A DNA stretch of 64,000 bases from an uncultured Alphaproteobacteria bacterium (GTDB lineage Bacteria > Pseudomonadota > Alphaproteobacteria > GCA-2731375), in assembly GCA_951812805.1 (NCBI GenBank), contig CATOSZ010000003.1:1938557-2002556 (forward strand), given 5' to 3'. Below, piece by piece: positions 56,087 through 63,723 of this stretch. Every line of letters begins with the position of its first letter. The first letter of the stretch is position 1. Made by a program: the position numbers and the translations under genes. The notes under the pieces were generated by a model. That model worked only from the letters and a program-made list of their open reading frames with translations. It was not told where the DNA came from and made no database searches.

Positions 56087-57803
56087 GGGTGAGTCTCAAC
56101 GGCCACATCTTGTGAGGCTTCCGCGTCAAGTGACCAGATATCGATGTTCGCGGCGGGAGGTCTGTGATTCGATCCCGTCATGGCCGAATCGCTTCCGGAT
56201 CTCGACGATCTTGATGTCGCCGCCCTGAAGGCGCTGGTTCTGACGCTGCTTGAGGAGCAGGCGGCCCTGCGTGCCGAGAACGCGACATTGCGCGAAGAGA
56301 TCCGCCGTCTCAAAGGCCTTTCCGGGCCACCGGATATCAAGCCGAGCGGCATGGACAAGCAGGCCGTATCCCGGGGCCGGACGGGGCGGAAGGCGGGACG
56401 GCGGGCCAAGAAGGGCCGGGTTCCCATCGACGAGAGGCGGATCGTCCGGGCCGCCGTGCCGGCGGGCTCGCGCTTCAAGGGCTATGAAGACTATCTGGTT
56501 CAGGACCTGCTCTGCCGGCCGAACACTGTCCTGTTACGCCGCGAGCGCTGGCTGACGCCCGAGGGGGCCACGATCGTGGCGCCGCTGCCGGCGGGGACGC
56601 GCGGCCACTTCGGCCCGGCGCTCAGGCGTTTCGTGCTGGCGCTCTATCATGGCGGCCAGACCAGCGCGGAGCGCTTGGCGCGGCTCTTGGACGACCTCGG
56701 CATCAAGATCTCCAAGCGCCAGGTGGTGCGGTTGTTGAACGAGGGCCATGACGGCTTCGTCGCCGAGGGCGAGGCGGTGCTGCGCGCCGGCCTGGAGACG
56801 GCGCCCTGGATCAGCGTCGACGATACCGGCGCCCGCCACGCCAACCGCAACGGGGTGACGAGCGGGATCGGCAACGACGCCTTCGCTTGGTTCGCCACGA
56901 CGTTTTCCAAGAGCCGCTTGAACTTCCTGGAACGGCTGCGGGCCGGCCACGCGGACTATGTGCTCAATGCCGCCGCCTTCGCCTACATGGCCGAGCGCGA
57001 CCTGGCCGCATCGGTGATCGCCCGTCTGGCCGAGGGCTGCCCGCGGCGCTTCACCAACGAAGATGCCTGGCTGGCCCACCTGGGGCGGCTCGCCATCACC
57101 GGGCACGGGGACGGGCGCGGGGCCGCGCGGACCGCCACCGAGGGGGCGCTGTGGGGCGCCATCGCCGCGCACGGCCTGCTCAGGGGCACGGCCGCGGGCG
57201 CCTGCGTCGTCCTGAGTGACGATGCTGGCCAGTTCAACGTCGGCCGCCACGCGCTCTGCTGGGTCCATGCGGAGCGCTTGATCCACAAGCTGATGACCTT
57301 CTCCCGGAGCCAGCGGCGCGAGAAGGAACACATCCAGGCACGGCTCTGGCAACTCTACGCCGATCTCAAAGCCTATCGCGAAAGGCCGGCGCCAGGACGG
57401 CGGGCCCACCTGGCATGCCGCTTCGATGCGCTCTTCGCGACCAAGACCGGATTCCTCCGCCTCGACCGGCTCCTGGCTCGCCTGCATGCCAACCGCGACG
57501 AACTGCTCGTCGTCCTCGACCGCCCGGAGGTCCCGCTCAACACCAACGGCGCGGAACGCGACATCCGCGCCATGGTCACAAGGCGAAAATTCTCCGGCGG
57601 CACACGCTCCGAGGACGGCAAGCAGGCCCGAGACACATTCCTCGGCCTCTACAAGACCTGCCAGAAACTTGGCCTCTCCTTCTGGGATTATCTCGGCGAC
57701 CGCCTCAAGGTCCCCGGCGCCCCACCCGTGCCCCCACTGCCGATCCTCGTCAGACAACGCTGCATCGAAATGGCTTGACCGCCCGGGGTTTTGCCCCTGT
57801 TAC
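56033..57803 (+). mobile_element. IS66-family element (single tnpC) with 8-bp target duplication
   Basis: A 1771-bp element. The left end GTAACCGGGGCAAAAGGCCG and the inverted right end GTAACAGGGGCAAAACCCCG are imperfect inverted repeats. GCAAACAG flanks both sides (56025-56032 and 57804-57811), a perfect 8-bp duplication as expected for IS66. Only tnpC is present, without tnpA/tnpB, as in the ISBst12-like group. It lies within istB. Confidence 0.95.
56180..57778 (+). CDS. tnpC: IS66-family transposase TnpC
   Basis: A 532-aa transposase. An N-terminal coiled coil (EEQAALRAENATLREEIRRL) and Lys/Arg-rich segment are followed by the DDE core: Asp in PWISVDDTGARH, Asp in CVVLSDDAGQFN and Glu in NTNGAERDIRAMV. 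The zinc-ribbon-like N-terminal part common in full TnpC is not obvious. The frame is intact and ends just inside the right inverted repeat, so the element is probably active. Confidence 0.93.
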   Translation: MAESLPDLDDLDVAALKALVLTLLEEQAALRAENATLREEIRRLKGLSGPPDIKPSGMDKQAVSRGRTGRKAGRRAKKGRVPIDERRIVRAAVPAGSRFKGYEDYLVQDLLCRPNTVLLRRERWLTPEGATIVAPLPAGTRGHFGPALRRFVLALYHGGQTSAERLARLLDDLGIKISKRQVVRLLNEGHDGFVAEGEAVLRAGLETAPWISVDDTGARHANRNGVTSGIGNDAFAWFATTFSKSRLNFLERLRAGHADYVLNAAAFAYMAERDLAASVIARLAEGCPRRFTNEDAWLAHLGRLAITGHGDGRGAARTATEGALWGAIAAHGLLRGTAAGACVVLSDDAGQFNVGRHALCWVHAERLIHKLMTFSRSQRREKEHIQARLWQLYADLKAYRERPAPGRRAHLACRFDALFATKTGFLRLDRLLARLHANRDELLVVLDRPEVPLNTNGAERDIRAMVTRRKFSGGTRSEDGKQARDTFLGLYKTCQKLGLSFWDYLGDRLKVPGAPPVPPLPILVRQRCIEMA

Positions 57804-57920
57804 GCAAACAGCGACGACAAAAGTAGCCGCCCTGTAAGCAAAGCCCCAGGCTGATCCGCTATATGGAGCCAATCAGCCTGGGGGCTTTCATCGCAAAGGC
57901 GGGCAAATCAAAACGGGTCC

Positions 57921-58217
57921 TGTACAGATTGTTCTGCAAAAGGGGTTTCGTAGCTGGGGCACAAGTCCGGGCCGATGGGGTGGATGAGCTGCCTCCGGCT
58001 GGTCCGGGCTCTCGCGATCGAAATCCATGAGGACTGGCTGGATGCCAACCGCTAGCTCAACATGATCCATCTCAAGGAGAGCAAAAGCGAACGCATCCAG
58101 AAAGCCGCCTGACGGCGGCTCGGCATGCCTGGCGCTCCGAGCAATCGAAATCTCCGCGCCAGGCATGCCGGTGGCCCTCATCGGCAGCCATGACAAACTT
58201 GCAGAACAGTCTGGACA
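57921..58217 (+). mobile_element. Internally deleted IS256-like relic
   Basis: About 297 bp bounded by inverted repeats TGTACAGATTGTTCTGCAA (57921-57939) and TTGCAGAACAGTCTGGACA (58199-58217); 17 of 19 positions pair. Inside is only the last part of an IS256-type transposase. No clear target duplication is seen. The exact outer base of the element is uncertain. Confidence 0.6.
57987..58112 (+). pseudogene. IS256-family transposase, C-terminal remnant with in-frame stop
   Basis: The plus frame ending in TGA at 58110-58112 reads VRALAIEIHEDWLDANR, then a TAG where Tyr is expected, then LNMIHLKESKSERIQKAA. This matches the usual C-terminal end of IS256/Mutator transposases (EIHEDW...ANRYLNM). 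Only about 40 codons remain. Confidence 0.75.
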
Positions 58218-58281
58218 CTACTTCAAAAGCTCATTGCCACTTCAAGAACCCCACCTGATCCCCACGTTCCGCCGCCGGCCC

Positions 58282-58388
58282 GGTTGTCCCGGTGGGCCCA
58301 CAGGCCCCTCCCACGCGGCTTCGCTCCGCGTAACGCAAAGCGCTACACGAAGCCGCGCGGGGCCCTCCCGTGGACTACCGGGACAACC
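58282..58388. repeat. Long imperfect palindrome
   Basis: Nested inverted repeats: GGTTGTCCCGGT (58282-58293) pairs perfectly with ACCGGGACAACC (58377-58388), and CGCGGCTTCG (58314-58323) with CGAAGCCGCG (58348-58357). The sequence between also pairs in part (GGGCCC and GGGCCC-like blocks). It would fold into one hairpin of about 107 nt. It lies between the IS256-like relic and the IS21-type end and may belong to the latter. Confidence 0.7.
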
Positions 58389-59557
58389 TCCGTCGAAGCA
58401 AGGGGGGGGGTCAATTTTGCACGCCGATAGGGGGTCAGAATTAAATGCTGATTGACAATGTGTATGGAACGAGCGCAGGCCCAGGTGAGGTTGTCGAAGA
58501 CGGCCGAGACGGCCTTGCCCTTCAGGCTGCCCTTGCGGCGCAACCCGAGGCGGTGCCCCATCTCGCGCGACCAGGCCAGCGCCATCGGCGCGGAGAAGCG
58601 AGCGAACCGAGGGGACCGGCGCATCGCGTTCCGCCAGGGCACGGCCCAGGCGAGGTAGCCCCGGTATCGGACCTCATCCATGCGTTCGGCGTGATAGCGA
58701 ACCGAAGTGTAGACATCGCTCCGGCGGACCAAGCCCTGTCGATGAAGCTCCTGGAAGATCACGCACGAGCCTGAGTCCCCTGCGCCACCACCGGCGCCGC
58801 CCGTTCCGACCTCGCTGCTGGTGTCCGTTCCGGCGTTCGCTCCGGTGCCGCCGCCGGCCGCCGGATCCGCTCCAGCCTGACCGACATCGCCACTGGCGCT
58901 GCCGAAGCCACCGCCAGCCGGCCCGGTGTCGTCGCTCTGTGTCCCCGCCGCGCCGCCAACGGGATTGGCTGAAACGCCTGGCGCCGGGCCTGTATCATCA
59001 CTCTGGCTGAACCCGGCCGCCGCCTCCCCAACCGGGCTGCCCACCTCGCTGAAGCCATCCGGCGCGCCAGGAAGCCCGGCTTGCCCGGTAACGCCATCAG
59101 GTGCCGTGTCCTGGCCGATACCAAGGGCCCCGGTTACCAGATCCGCAATCGACGGGATGCTCCTCGACCGGGGGTTCGTCACCCCTGCGGCGATCGTCCC
59201 GAGCGGGTTCGAGATGAAGCCCGCGAGATTCCCGATGGCATCCAGCGCCCCAAACTCGTTGTCGACCCCAGCGCCGAGGTTCTCGTCCCCGTCCGGGTCG
59301 TTGCCCGCGTCTTCGGAGCCCTTGCCACCATCCTCCTCGGGGAAAACGCTGCTCAGCCCCGTCGGAGGCGGCGGTGCCGGCGTAGGGGTCGGCGCCGGGG
59401 TAGGTGCAGCAGCAGGCGCCGGGCTCGCCGGCGGTTCTGGTTCTGGCCTCACCGTCGACAGACGATTTGTCGTTGTGCTCAAGGGTTGGCTGCGGAACGT
59501 CGCCTGGCGCGACGACGTGAAACTGTCTTCGTTGACCGGGTCGAACCTGCTGGGCAT
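58343..59557 (-). CDS. Phage-like low-complexity protein, 3' end replaced by IS sequence
   Basis: The open frame is 404 aa. Residues about 40-70 are Pro/Ala-rich, 130-260 are Gly/Ser/Asp-rich with repeated QSDDTGPA, and a cysteine-containing segment follows (GSCVIFQELHRQGLVRRSDV, then RGYLAWAVPWRNAMRR). That last region resembles C-terminal domains of phage-encoded structural proteins; the match is by eye only. From about residue 367 (after CARSIHI) the frame is the IS21-type end and palindrome, so the native C-terminus is lost. It starts 3 bp after the stop of the 192-aa gene upstream. Confidence 0.6.
   Translation of the reverse strand: MPSRFDPVNEDSFTSSRQATFRSQPLSTTTNRLSTVRPEPEPPASPAPAAAPTPAPTPTPAPPPPTGLSSVFPEEDGGKGSEDAGNDPDGDENLGAGVDNEFGALDAIGNLAGFISNPLGTIAAGVTNPRSRSIPSIADLVTGALGIGQDTAPDGVTGQAGLPGAPDGFSEVGSPVGEAAAGFSQSDDTGPAPGVSANPVGGAAGTQSDDTGPAGGGFGSASGDVGQAGADPAAGGGTGANAGTDTSSEVGTGGAGGGAGDSGSCVIFQELHRQGLVRRSDVYTSVRYHAERMDEVRYRGYLAWAVPWRNAMRRSPRFARFSAPMALAWSREMGHRLGLRRKGSLKGKAVSAVFDNLTWACARSIHIVNQHLILTPYRRAKLTPPLASTEVVPVVHGRAPRGFV
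58402..58458. mobile_element. Right end of an IS21-family element, orphan
   Basis: Reading the minus strand, TGTCAATCAGCATTTAATTC is followed by GACCCCC, then GGCGTGCAAAATTGACCCC. This is the same plan as the left end at 53704 (TGTGAATCGGCATGCAAAAC and GACCCAC blocks). No matching target duplication is found next to the two ends, so they may come from two related elements or from an element rearranged after insertion. Confidence 0.65.
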
Positions 59558-59560
59558 CGT

Positions 59561-60139
59561 TCAGTGCCTCACTATCGAGATTTCGGAATGGTGCGTGGTG
59601 GCATCAGGCGTGCCCGCATGGATCAGATCCGCGAGTGCCGTCATGGTCGGGGTCTGCACGATCGAGGAACGTCGCATCAGAGACTCCGCCACCCCCGAGC
59701 CGTAGACGCCGAACACTTCCCAGGACAGGGTGCCGGCCGTCCGGGTGCCGATTATCGTGGCCACGTGGCCGTCCTGAAGGATGCTCAGCGACGTGATGCG
59801 CAAGGCGTGGCTCTCATCGTCGAGATCTTCGGCTACGCCCGCGATCGGATCGACGGGCAGCAGCGAGCGCCCGAAGTCCCCGGCATCGACCCAATCGCCC
59901 CCGGACCTCCGCCAGGCGGCGACCAGCTGCAATCGGCCGATGGTATCGAGCACGACGCCTGCGTCCCGGGGCTCCCGCGCGGCCATCGCCGCCAGCAACA
60001 GATGCGCCGCATCGTAGGCGTCGGCCGTCTCTCGCGCGGGCGTCAACGAGCCTTCCCGCCGGAGCTGGGCGGCGAGCGGCACCACGTCGAAACCGACATG
60101 GACCGAGAGAAGACGACAGAGGTCGCGGACTGTGGCCAT
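59561..60139 (-). CDS. Hypothetical protein, probably part of a prophage remnant
   Basis: A 192-aa soluble protein starting MATVRDLCRLLSVHVGFDVV. It has an Ala/Leu-rich helical first half and a mixed second half with WEVFGVYGSGVAESLMRR. I recognise no family. It sits between a ribbon-helix-helix protein gene (1 bp upstream) and the phage-like gene, all on the minus strand, so the three form one unit. ATG 60139 was chosen because the preceding 12 residues of the open frame overlap the neighbour's stop. Confidence 0.6.
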   Translation of the reverse strand: MATVRDLCRLLSVHVGFDVVPLAAQLRREGSLTPARETADAYDAAHLLLAAMAAREPRDAGVVLDTIGRLQLVAAWRRSGGDWVDAGDFGRSLLPVDPIAGVAEDLDDESHALRITSLSILQDGHVATIIGTRTAGTLSWEVFGVYGSGVAESLMRRSSIVQTPTMTALADLIHAGTPDATTHHSEISIVRH

Positions 60140-60140
60140 C

Positions 60141-60317
60141 TCACTCGGCCTCGGCCGGCTCGGGGGCGACGGCACTCATGCGGTCGCGGACGGCGGCGCG
60201 GATGAACTCGCTCACCGACTGGCCTTCCTGGCGGGCGGTGTCGCGCAACCTATCCTGGAAACCGGGCGGCAGCAGGATCGATACTCGGTCAACGAAGAGG
60301 GGTTCTGTCGCGGGCAT
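60141..60317 (-). CDS. Ribbon-helix-helix (CopG/Arc-like) protein
   Basis: A 58-aa protein starting MPATEPLFVDRVSILLPPGF. A beta strand (VDRVSILLPP) is followed by two helices (QDRLRDTARQEGQ and SVSEFIRAAVRDRM), the ribbon-helix-helix fold of small DNA-binding repressors. It is preceded by GAGAGGTGACGAC. It is the first gene of the three-gene phage-like unit beside tRNA-Arg and may autoregulate it. No toxin partner is evident, so an antitoxin role is not supported. Confidence 0.7.
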   Translation of the reverse strand: MPATEPLFVDRVSILLPPGFQDRLRDTARQEGQSVSEFIRAAVRDRMSAVAPEPAEAE

Positions 60318-60454
60318 GTCGTCACCTCTCGCGGCTCGCTGTTCATGTCGTCGAGACGGCCGAAAACCGCCTCGAAATGAAGCCGCTTGGTGACTTAGTG
60401 GTGACTTGCGCGTCGGGGCTCTATAGCGACTATGTCGCAACCCCTTGAAAAGAC

Positions 60455-60531
60455 TGGCGCGCTCGGGAGGATTCGAACCCCCGACCCCCAGATTCGTAGT
60501 CTGGTGCTCTATCCAGCTGAGCTACGAGCGC
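60455..60531 (-). tRNA. tRNA-Arg (anticodon ACG)
   Basis: A full cloverleaf: acceptor stem GCGCTCG/CGAGCGC, D arm GCTC...GAGC, anticodon stem CCAGA/TCTGG with loop CTACGAA (anticodon ACG), T loop TTCGAAT, discriminator G and an encoded CCA. A TCTTTT run follows. ACG is normally edited to ICG and reads CGU, CGC and CGA. Confidence 0.96.
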
Positions 60532-60613
60532 TTTGCCATGTGCCCGGCCTTGGATCCGGCGGGCGCTGCACGGGATAGCTCAACGGGCCCGCAAAGGCAA
60601 GCGCCGTCGTCGT

Positions 60614-61471
60614 CTATTCGGCGGCGACGCGCGTGCCGGTGTCGTGGGACTTGATCGAGGTGCGCCAGTGAATTCGGTCCTCGGCCGGCGGATAGTCGCC
60701 CGCCGCGCGGTGCACCATGCAGCGATTGTCCCAGATGACGATGTCGCCCTTGCGCCAGGCGTGGTCGTAGCGGGCCTCGTCGGGAACCATCAGCGCGGTC
60801 AACTCCTCGATCACCGCCGTGTTCTCCGCCGGCGAGAGGCCTTCGATGAAGTTGATCTTGCCCGGATCGAAGTAGAGCGAGGTCCGCCCGGATTCCTCGT
60901 GGGTGCGGAGCAGCGGATGCAGCGCCGGGGCATGGTCGCGGTCGGCCGGGTCCAGCAGGGCGTCCGAGCCCTTGCTCCGCCCCCCATAGGTGAAGGCGCC
61001 GCGCCGCCCCGCCAACAAAGATTTCAAGCGCGCCGGCAAGACCTCGTAGGCCCGGTACATGGAGGCGAAATGGGTATCGCCCCCCCGGCTCGGGACCGCC
61101 AGCGCATAGAGCTGGGTGGCCTTGAACGGCTCCTCGTCATAGGCGCCGTCGGTATGCCAGCCGGCCGCGCCCCGTTTGTAGATCGCCTCGTTCAGCGTGC
61201 CGTCGGCGTTGAACTTGTCGATGCCGAGCACGGTCAGATCGGCATGTTCCGGGTGGCGCGTCGACTTCGAGGGGTGGGGGACCACATGACCGAAACGACG
61301 GCTGTAGTGCAGGAAGTCGGCGATCTCCAGCTCCTGGTCGCGGACCACGGCGACACCGCCCTCGAGCCAGGCCTCGTAGATCGGCCGGAAGCCCGCGTCG
61401 TCGAGCCCGCGGACGTCGACGTCCGTGATTTCGACACCGGTGAATTCGGACAATCGACGGATCGTGGTCAT
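60614..61471 (-). CDS. TauD/TfdA-family 2-oxoglutarate dioxygenase
   Basis: A 285-aa enzyme starting MTTIRRLSEFTGVEITDVDV. The iron site is His106 and Asp108 in GWHTDGAYDE and the distal His in NRCMVHRAAGDY; the 2-oxoglutarate Arg is in RIHWRTSIK. Family members desulfonate taurine or cleave aryloxyalkanoates and similar compounds. No transporter genes are adjacent, so the substrate is unknown. Its stop is 82 bp from the tRNA-Arg 5' end. Confidence 0.92.
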   Translation of the reverse strand: MTTIRRLSEFTGVEITDVDVRGLDDAGFRPIYEAWLEGGVAVVRDQELEIADFLHYSRRFGHVVPHPSKSTRHPEHADLTVLGIDKFNADGTLNEAIYKRGAAGWHTDGAYDEEPFKATQLYALAVPSRGGDTHFASMYRAYEVLPARLKSLLAGRRGAFTYGGRSKGSDALLDPADRDHAPALHPLLRTHEESGRTSLYFDPGKINFIEGLSPAENTAVIEELTALMVPDEARYDHAWRKGDIVIWDNRCMVHRAAGDYPPAEDRIHWRTSIKSHDTGTRVAAE

Positions 61472-61561
61472 GGGCGCGCTCCTCCTCGCGAACCGGGGCG
61501 GGGACGAGACTATTTCGCCCGCCGCCCCGTTGGCAATGCGCCGGCTGCGCGCAGGTCTGCG

Positions 61562-62527
61562 TCAGCAACCCGACGTGCAGGTCCCGGCGGCGTCGAAGGC
61601 CATGGTCCGACCGCTGAGCGGGACGTGTACCGGAACGCCCACCGCATCGATGAAGGTCCGGGTCCGGGTGCCGTCGCGCACCTTGCCGCCCTCGGTCGCC
61701 GCTTCGTTGGCATGGCTGGCGATGACGGCGGCCGGCTTGACCAGCTCGTTGATCACCCAGGCGGCTTCTTTCGGGCCGGTGGTGAAGGTATCACCGATGT
61801 TCAGCACCGCGAGCTTGGCCTCGTAATGGCGCCGGACCACCAGCTCCTGTTCGGCCGTGATGCCCGTATCGCCCGAGAGATAGACCACCAGGCCGTTGGA
61901 AAAGGTCAACACATAGCCGGTCGGCGGCCCGACGTAGGCGGTGAGGCCCGCCGCCTTCAGGTGCTTGGCGATGCCGTGATCGAGAAAGACCGGATTGACG
62001 CCGTTCGAATGCGCCGCCGGCACGGTGGTGATGGTGACGCCGCCGATCTTCCGGCTCGCCCCGAAGCGCACCAGGAGCGAGTCCTTCGCATTGCCGCGAT
62101 TGAACTTCAGCTTGGCCGCAAAGAAACGCGGCATTTCGCTGCCGGTGACGATCTTCGCGCCCTTGGCGAGCGCGATGTTGACCGTGTTGCTGTTGGGCGT
62201 CGCGACGGAGGGAAACTGGGGCTTACCGCAGCTCCCCTCGTTCACCTTGCCGATGTGGCGGTCCCCGACATGGTCGCCGTGCATGTGGCTGACCAGCAAG
62301 GCGTCGATCCGGCCGAGGCGCGGATCCTCCGGCCCGGCGACGGTGCGTCCCGCATCATAGAGGATCCGCGTGCCGTCCGGATCCTCCAACACCAGGGCGC
62401 GGTCGAGACGGCAAAACTCCCCGTCGTGACTGCCGAGCGGGGTGATCTTCACCTCCGCCGCCTGGCCCGAAACCGCCGCCAGCGCGAGCACCGCGCCGGT
62501 GAAAACGCCAACCGTCAAACGCATCAT
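61562..62527 (-). CDS. Secreted metallo-beta-lactamase-fold hydrolase
   Basis: A protein of about 321 aa. The N-terminal signal peptide MMRLTVGVFTGAVLALAAVS ends near GQAAE. The zinc motif is LLVSHMHGDHVGD, with a later His in VPAAHSNGVNP and Asp in YLSGDTGITAE, as in UPF0173-like MBL proteins. ATG 62527 gives the best spacing from GGGAGG; GTG 62533 and ATG 62524 are alternatives. Periplasmic; substrate unknown. Confidence 0.9.
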   Translation of the reverse strand: MMRLTVGVFTGAVLALAAVSGQAAEVKITPLGSHDGEFCRLDRALVLEDPDGTRILYDAGRTVAGPEDPRLGRIDALLVSHMHGDHVGDRHIGKVNEGSCGKPQFPSVATPNSNTVNIALAKGAKIVTGSEMPRFFAAKLKFNRGNAKDSLLVRFGASRKIGGVTITTVPAAHSNGVNPVFLDHGIAKHLKAAGLTAYVGPPTGYVLTFSNGLVVYLSGDTGITAEQELVVRRHYEAKLAVLNIGDTFTTGPKEAAWVINELVKPAAVIASHANEAATEGGKVRDGTRTRTFIDAVGVPVHVPLSGRTMAFDAAGTCTSGC

Positions 62528-62631
62528 GTCCACGTCACCTCCCTTATCGTCCCGACGATGTGCCGGGTTGACGCCATCGAAGCGCGAGGCGCCGGCCTTG
62601 TCATCTCAAATGTCGGTGTGTCCGCGCGCCA

Positions 62632-63633
62632 TCAGCGCAGGGTCGCCAGGTAGACATCGAGGTCGACCTCGTTCACCAACGCCTCGCTCGCAATATAGCG
62701 CGGCAGGTTGGCGAGGAAGAGGTCGTCGCCACGCGCGAGCGTGCCGTTGCCGGCGAAGGAGCAATGACCGGTGACCCGAACCTGCGGGTGGCCCCAATAG
62801 GGATCGCCGGCCGGCAGCGGCTCCGGGTCGAAGACGTCGAGGATCGCGGTGGCGACCTTGCCCGAGTCCAATGCCGCCAACATCGCCGCATCGTCGATGA
62901 CGCCGCCCCGTGCCACGTTGACGACGACCACGCCGTCCTTGCAGGCGGCGAGGAAGTCGGCATCGACCAGGCGGTCCGTTTCGCTGGTATGCGGACAGGA
63001 CAGCAGGATCACGTCCGCCTCGCCGAGCACCGATTGGACATCGTCCATGGCGACGACCCGGTCCGCGTGCGGCGACGGCGTCGCGGCGCGGCGGACCCCC
63101 AGCACCCGGGCGCCGAAGGCCTGGGCCCGCTTGCCGACCTCCTGGCCGATCGAGCCATAGCCGACGACGGCCCAGGTGGTGGTGTTGATTTCGCGAAAGC
63201 GCAGCAGCTTCCATTCCCCCGCCGCCTGGGCCGCGCGTTGCTCGGCCAGGGGCTGGAAGACGTCCAGCACCTGGGCGAGCGTGTACTCCGCGATCGCCAC
63301 CGCCTGCGCGTTGGACGCCCCGATGCGAATGCCCTTCGCCGCGACATCGCGGTAGCCTGGATGGTCGAGGCCGGCATTGAAGGTCTGCAGCCACTTCACC
63401 GTGTCGGAGGCGGCAACGGCTTTCATGCAGTCGTCGAACATTCCGCTCTGCGCAATCTCCAGCGAGAGCCAGACCGCTTCCGCCGCGACCTCGGCCAGCG
63501 GCACGGCGGCCCCGTCCACCCGGCAGGTGCCGTCGTCGCCGAGCGGCAGCACCCGCATCGGCAGGTCGAGTGCCGCCAGACGATCGGCGATGCGGTCGTG
63601 GGCGGCATGGTACATGACGACGTCGAGAGCCAT
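62632..63633 (-). CDS. D-isomer-specific 2-hydroxyacid dehydrogenase
   Basis: A 333-aa NAD(P)-dependent dehydrogenase. The Rossmann motif VVGYGSIGQEVGKRAQAFG (about 160-178) and the blocks DVILLSCPHTSETDRLVD, VVVNVARGGVIDDAAM and VRVTGHCSFAGNG (the usual catalytic His followed by a small residue) identify the family. It reduces 2-oxoacids to D-2-hydroxyacids or the reverse; the substrate is not assigned. ATG 63633 is preceded by GAGGGGAAACGCG. Divergent from the LLM-class gene. Confidence 0.92.
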   Translation of the reverse strand: MALDVVMYHAAHDRIADRLAALDLPMRVLPLGDDGTCRVDGAAVPLAEVAAEAVWLSLEIAQSGMFDDCMKAVAASDTVKWLQTFNAGLDHPGYRDVAAKGIRIGASNAQAVAIAEYTLAQVLDVFQPLAEQRAAQAAGEWKLLRFREINTTTWAVVGYGSIGQEVGKRAQAFGARVLGVRRAATPSPHADRVVAMDDVQSVLGEADVILLSCPHTSETDRLVDADFLAACKDGVVVVNVARGGVIDDAAMLAALDSGKVATAILDVFDPEPLPAGDPYWGHPQVRVTGHCSFAGNGTLARGDDLFLANLPRYIASEALVNEVDLDVYLATLR

Positions 63634-63723
63634 CGCGTTTCCCCTCGTGTATGGTTGGTGTGACTTACCGGGCGCCCGGATGCTAGAGCATGGCGCGCAC
63701 CGGCGAAACCGGGGGAGCGGAAC

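Larger units (their letters stand above)
53704..57920 (+). mobile_element. IS21-family element, interrupted by an IS66-family insertion
   Basis: The left end starts TGTGAATCGGCATGCAAAAC at 53704, with repeated AATTGACCCACC-type blocks before istA. istA and istB follow; istB is cut at 56032 and resumes at 57812 after the IS66-family insert. Beyond istB a hairpin (57842-57886, 14-bp stem with one bulge) is seen. The right limit is uncertain because an IS256-like relic begins near 57921; a right-end-like IS21 sequence lies at 58402-58458. Confidence 0.8.

Noticed and set aside
58282..58388. Integron attC site
   Set aside because: The palindrome ends read GGTTGT...ACAACC, the reverse of the RYYYAAC...GTTRRRY pattern, and no integrase or cassette array is present.
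53704..58458. One single IS21 element spanning both ends
   Set aside because: The ends share a plan but differ in internal repeats, and the flanks show no matching duplication, so a single simple insertion is not supported.
60141..60317. Antitoxin of a toxin-antitoxin pair
   Set aside because: The ribbon-helix-helix fold fits, but the adjoining 192-aa gene does not resemble a known toxin.
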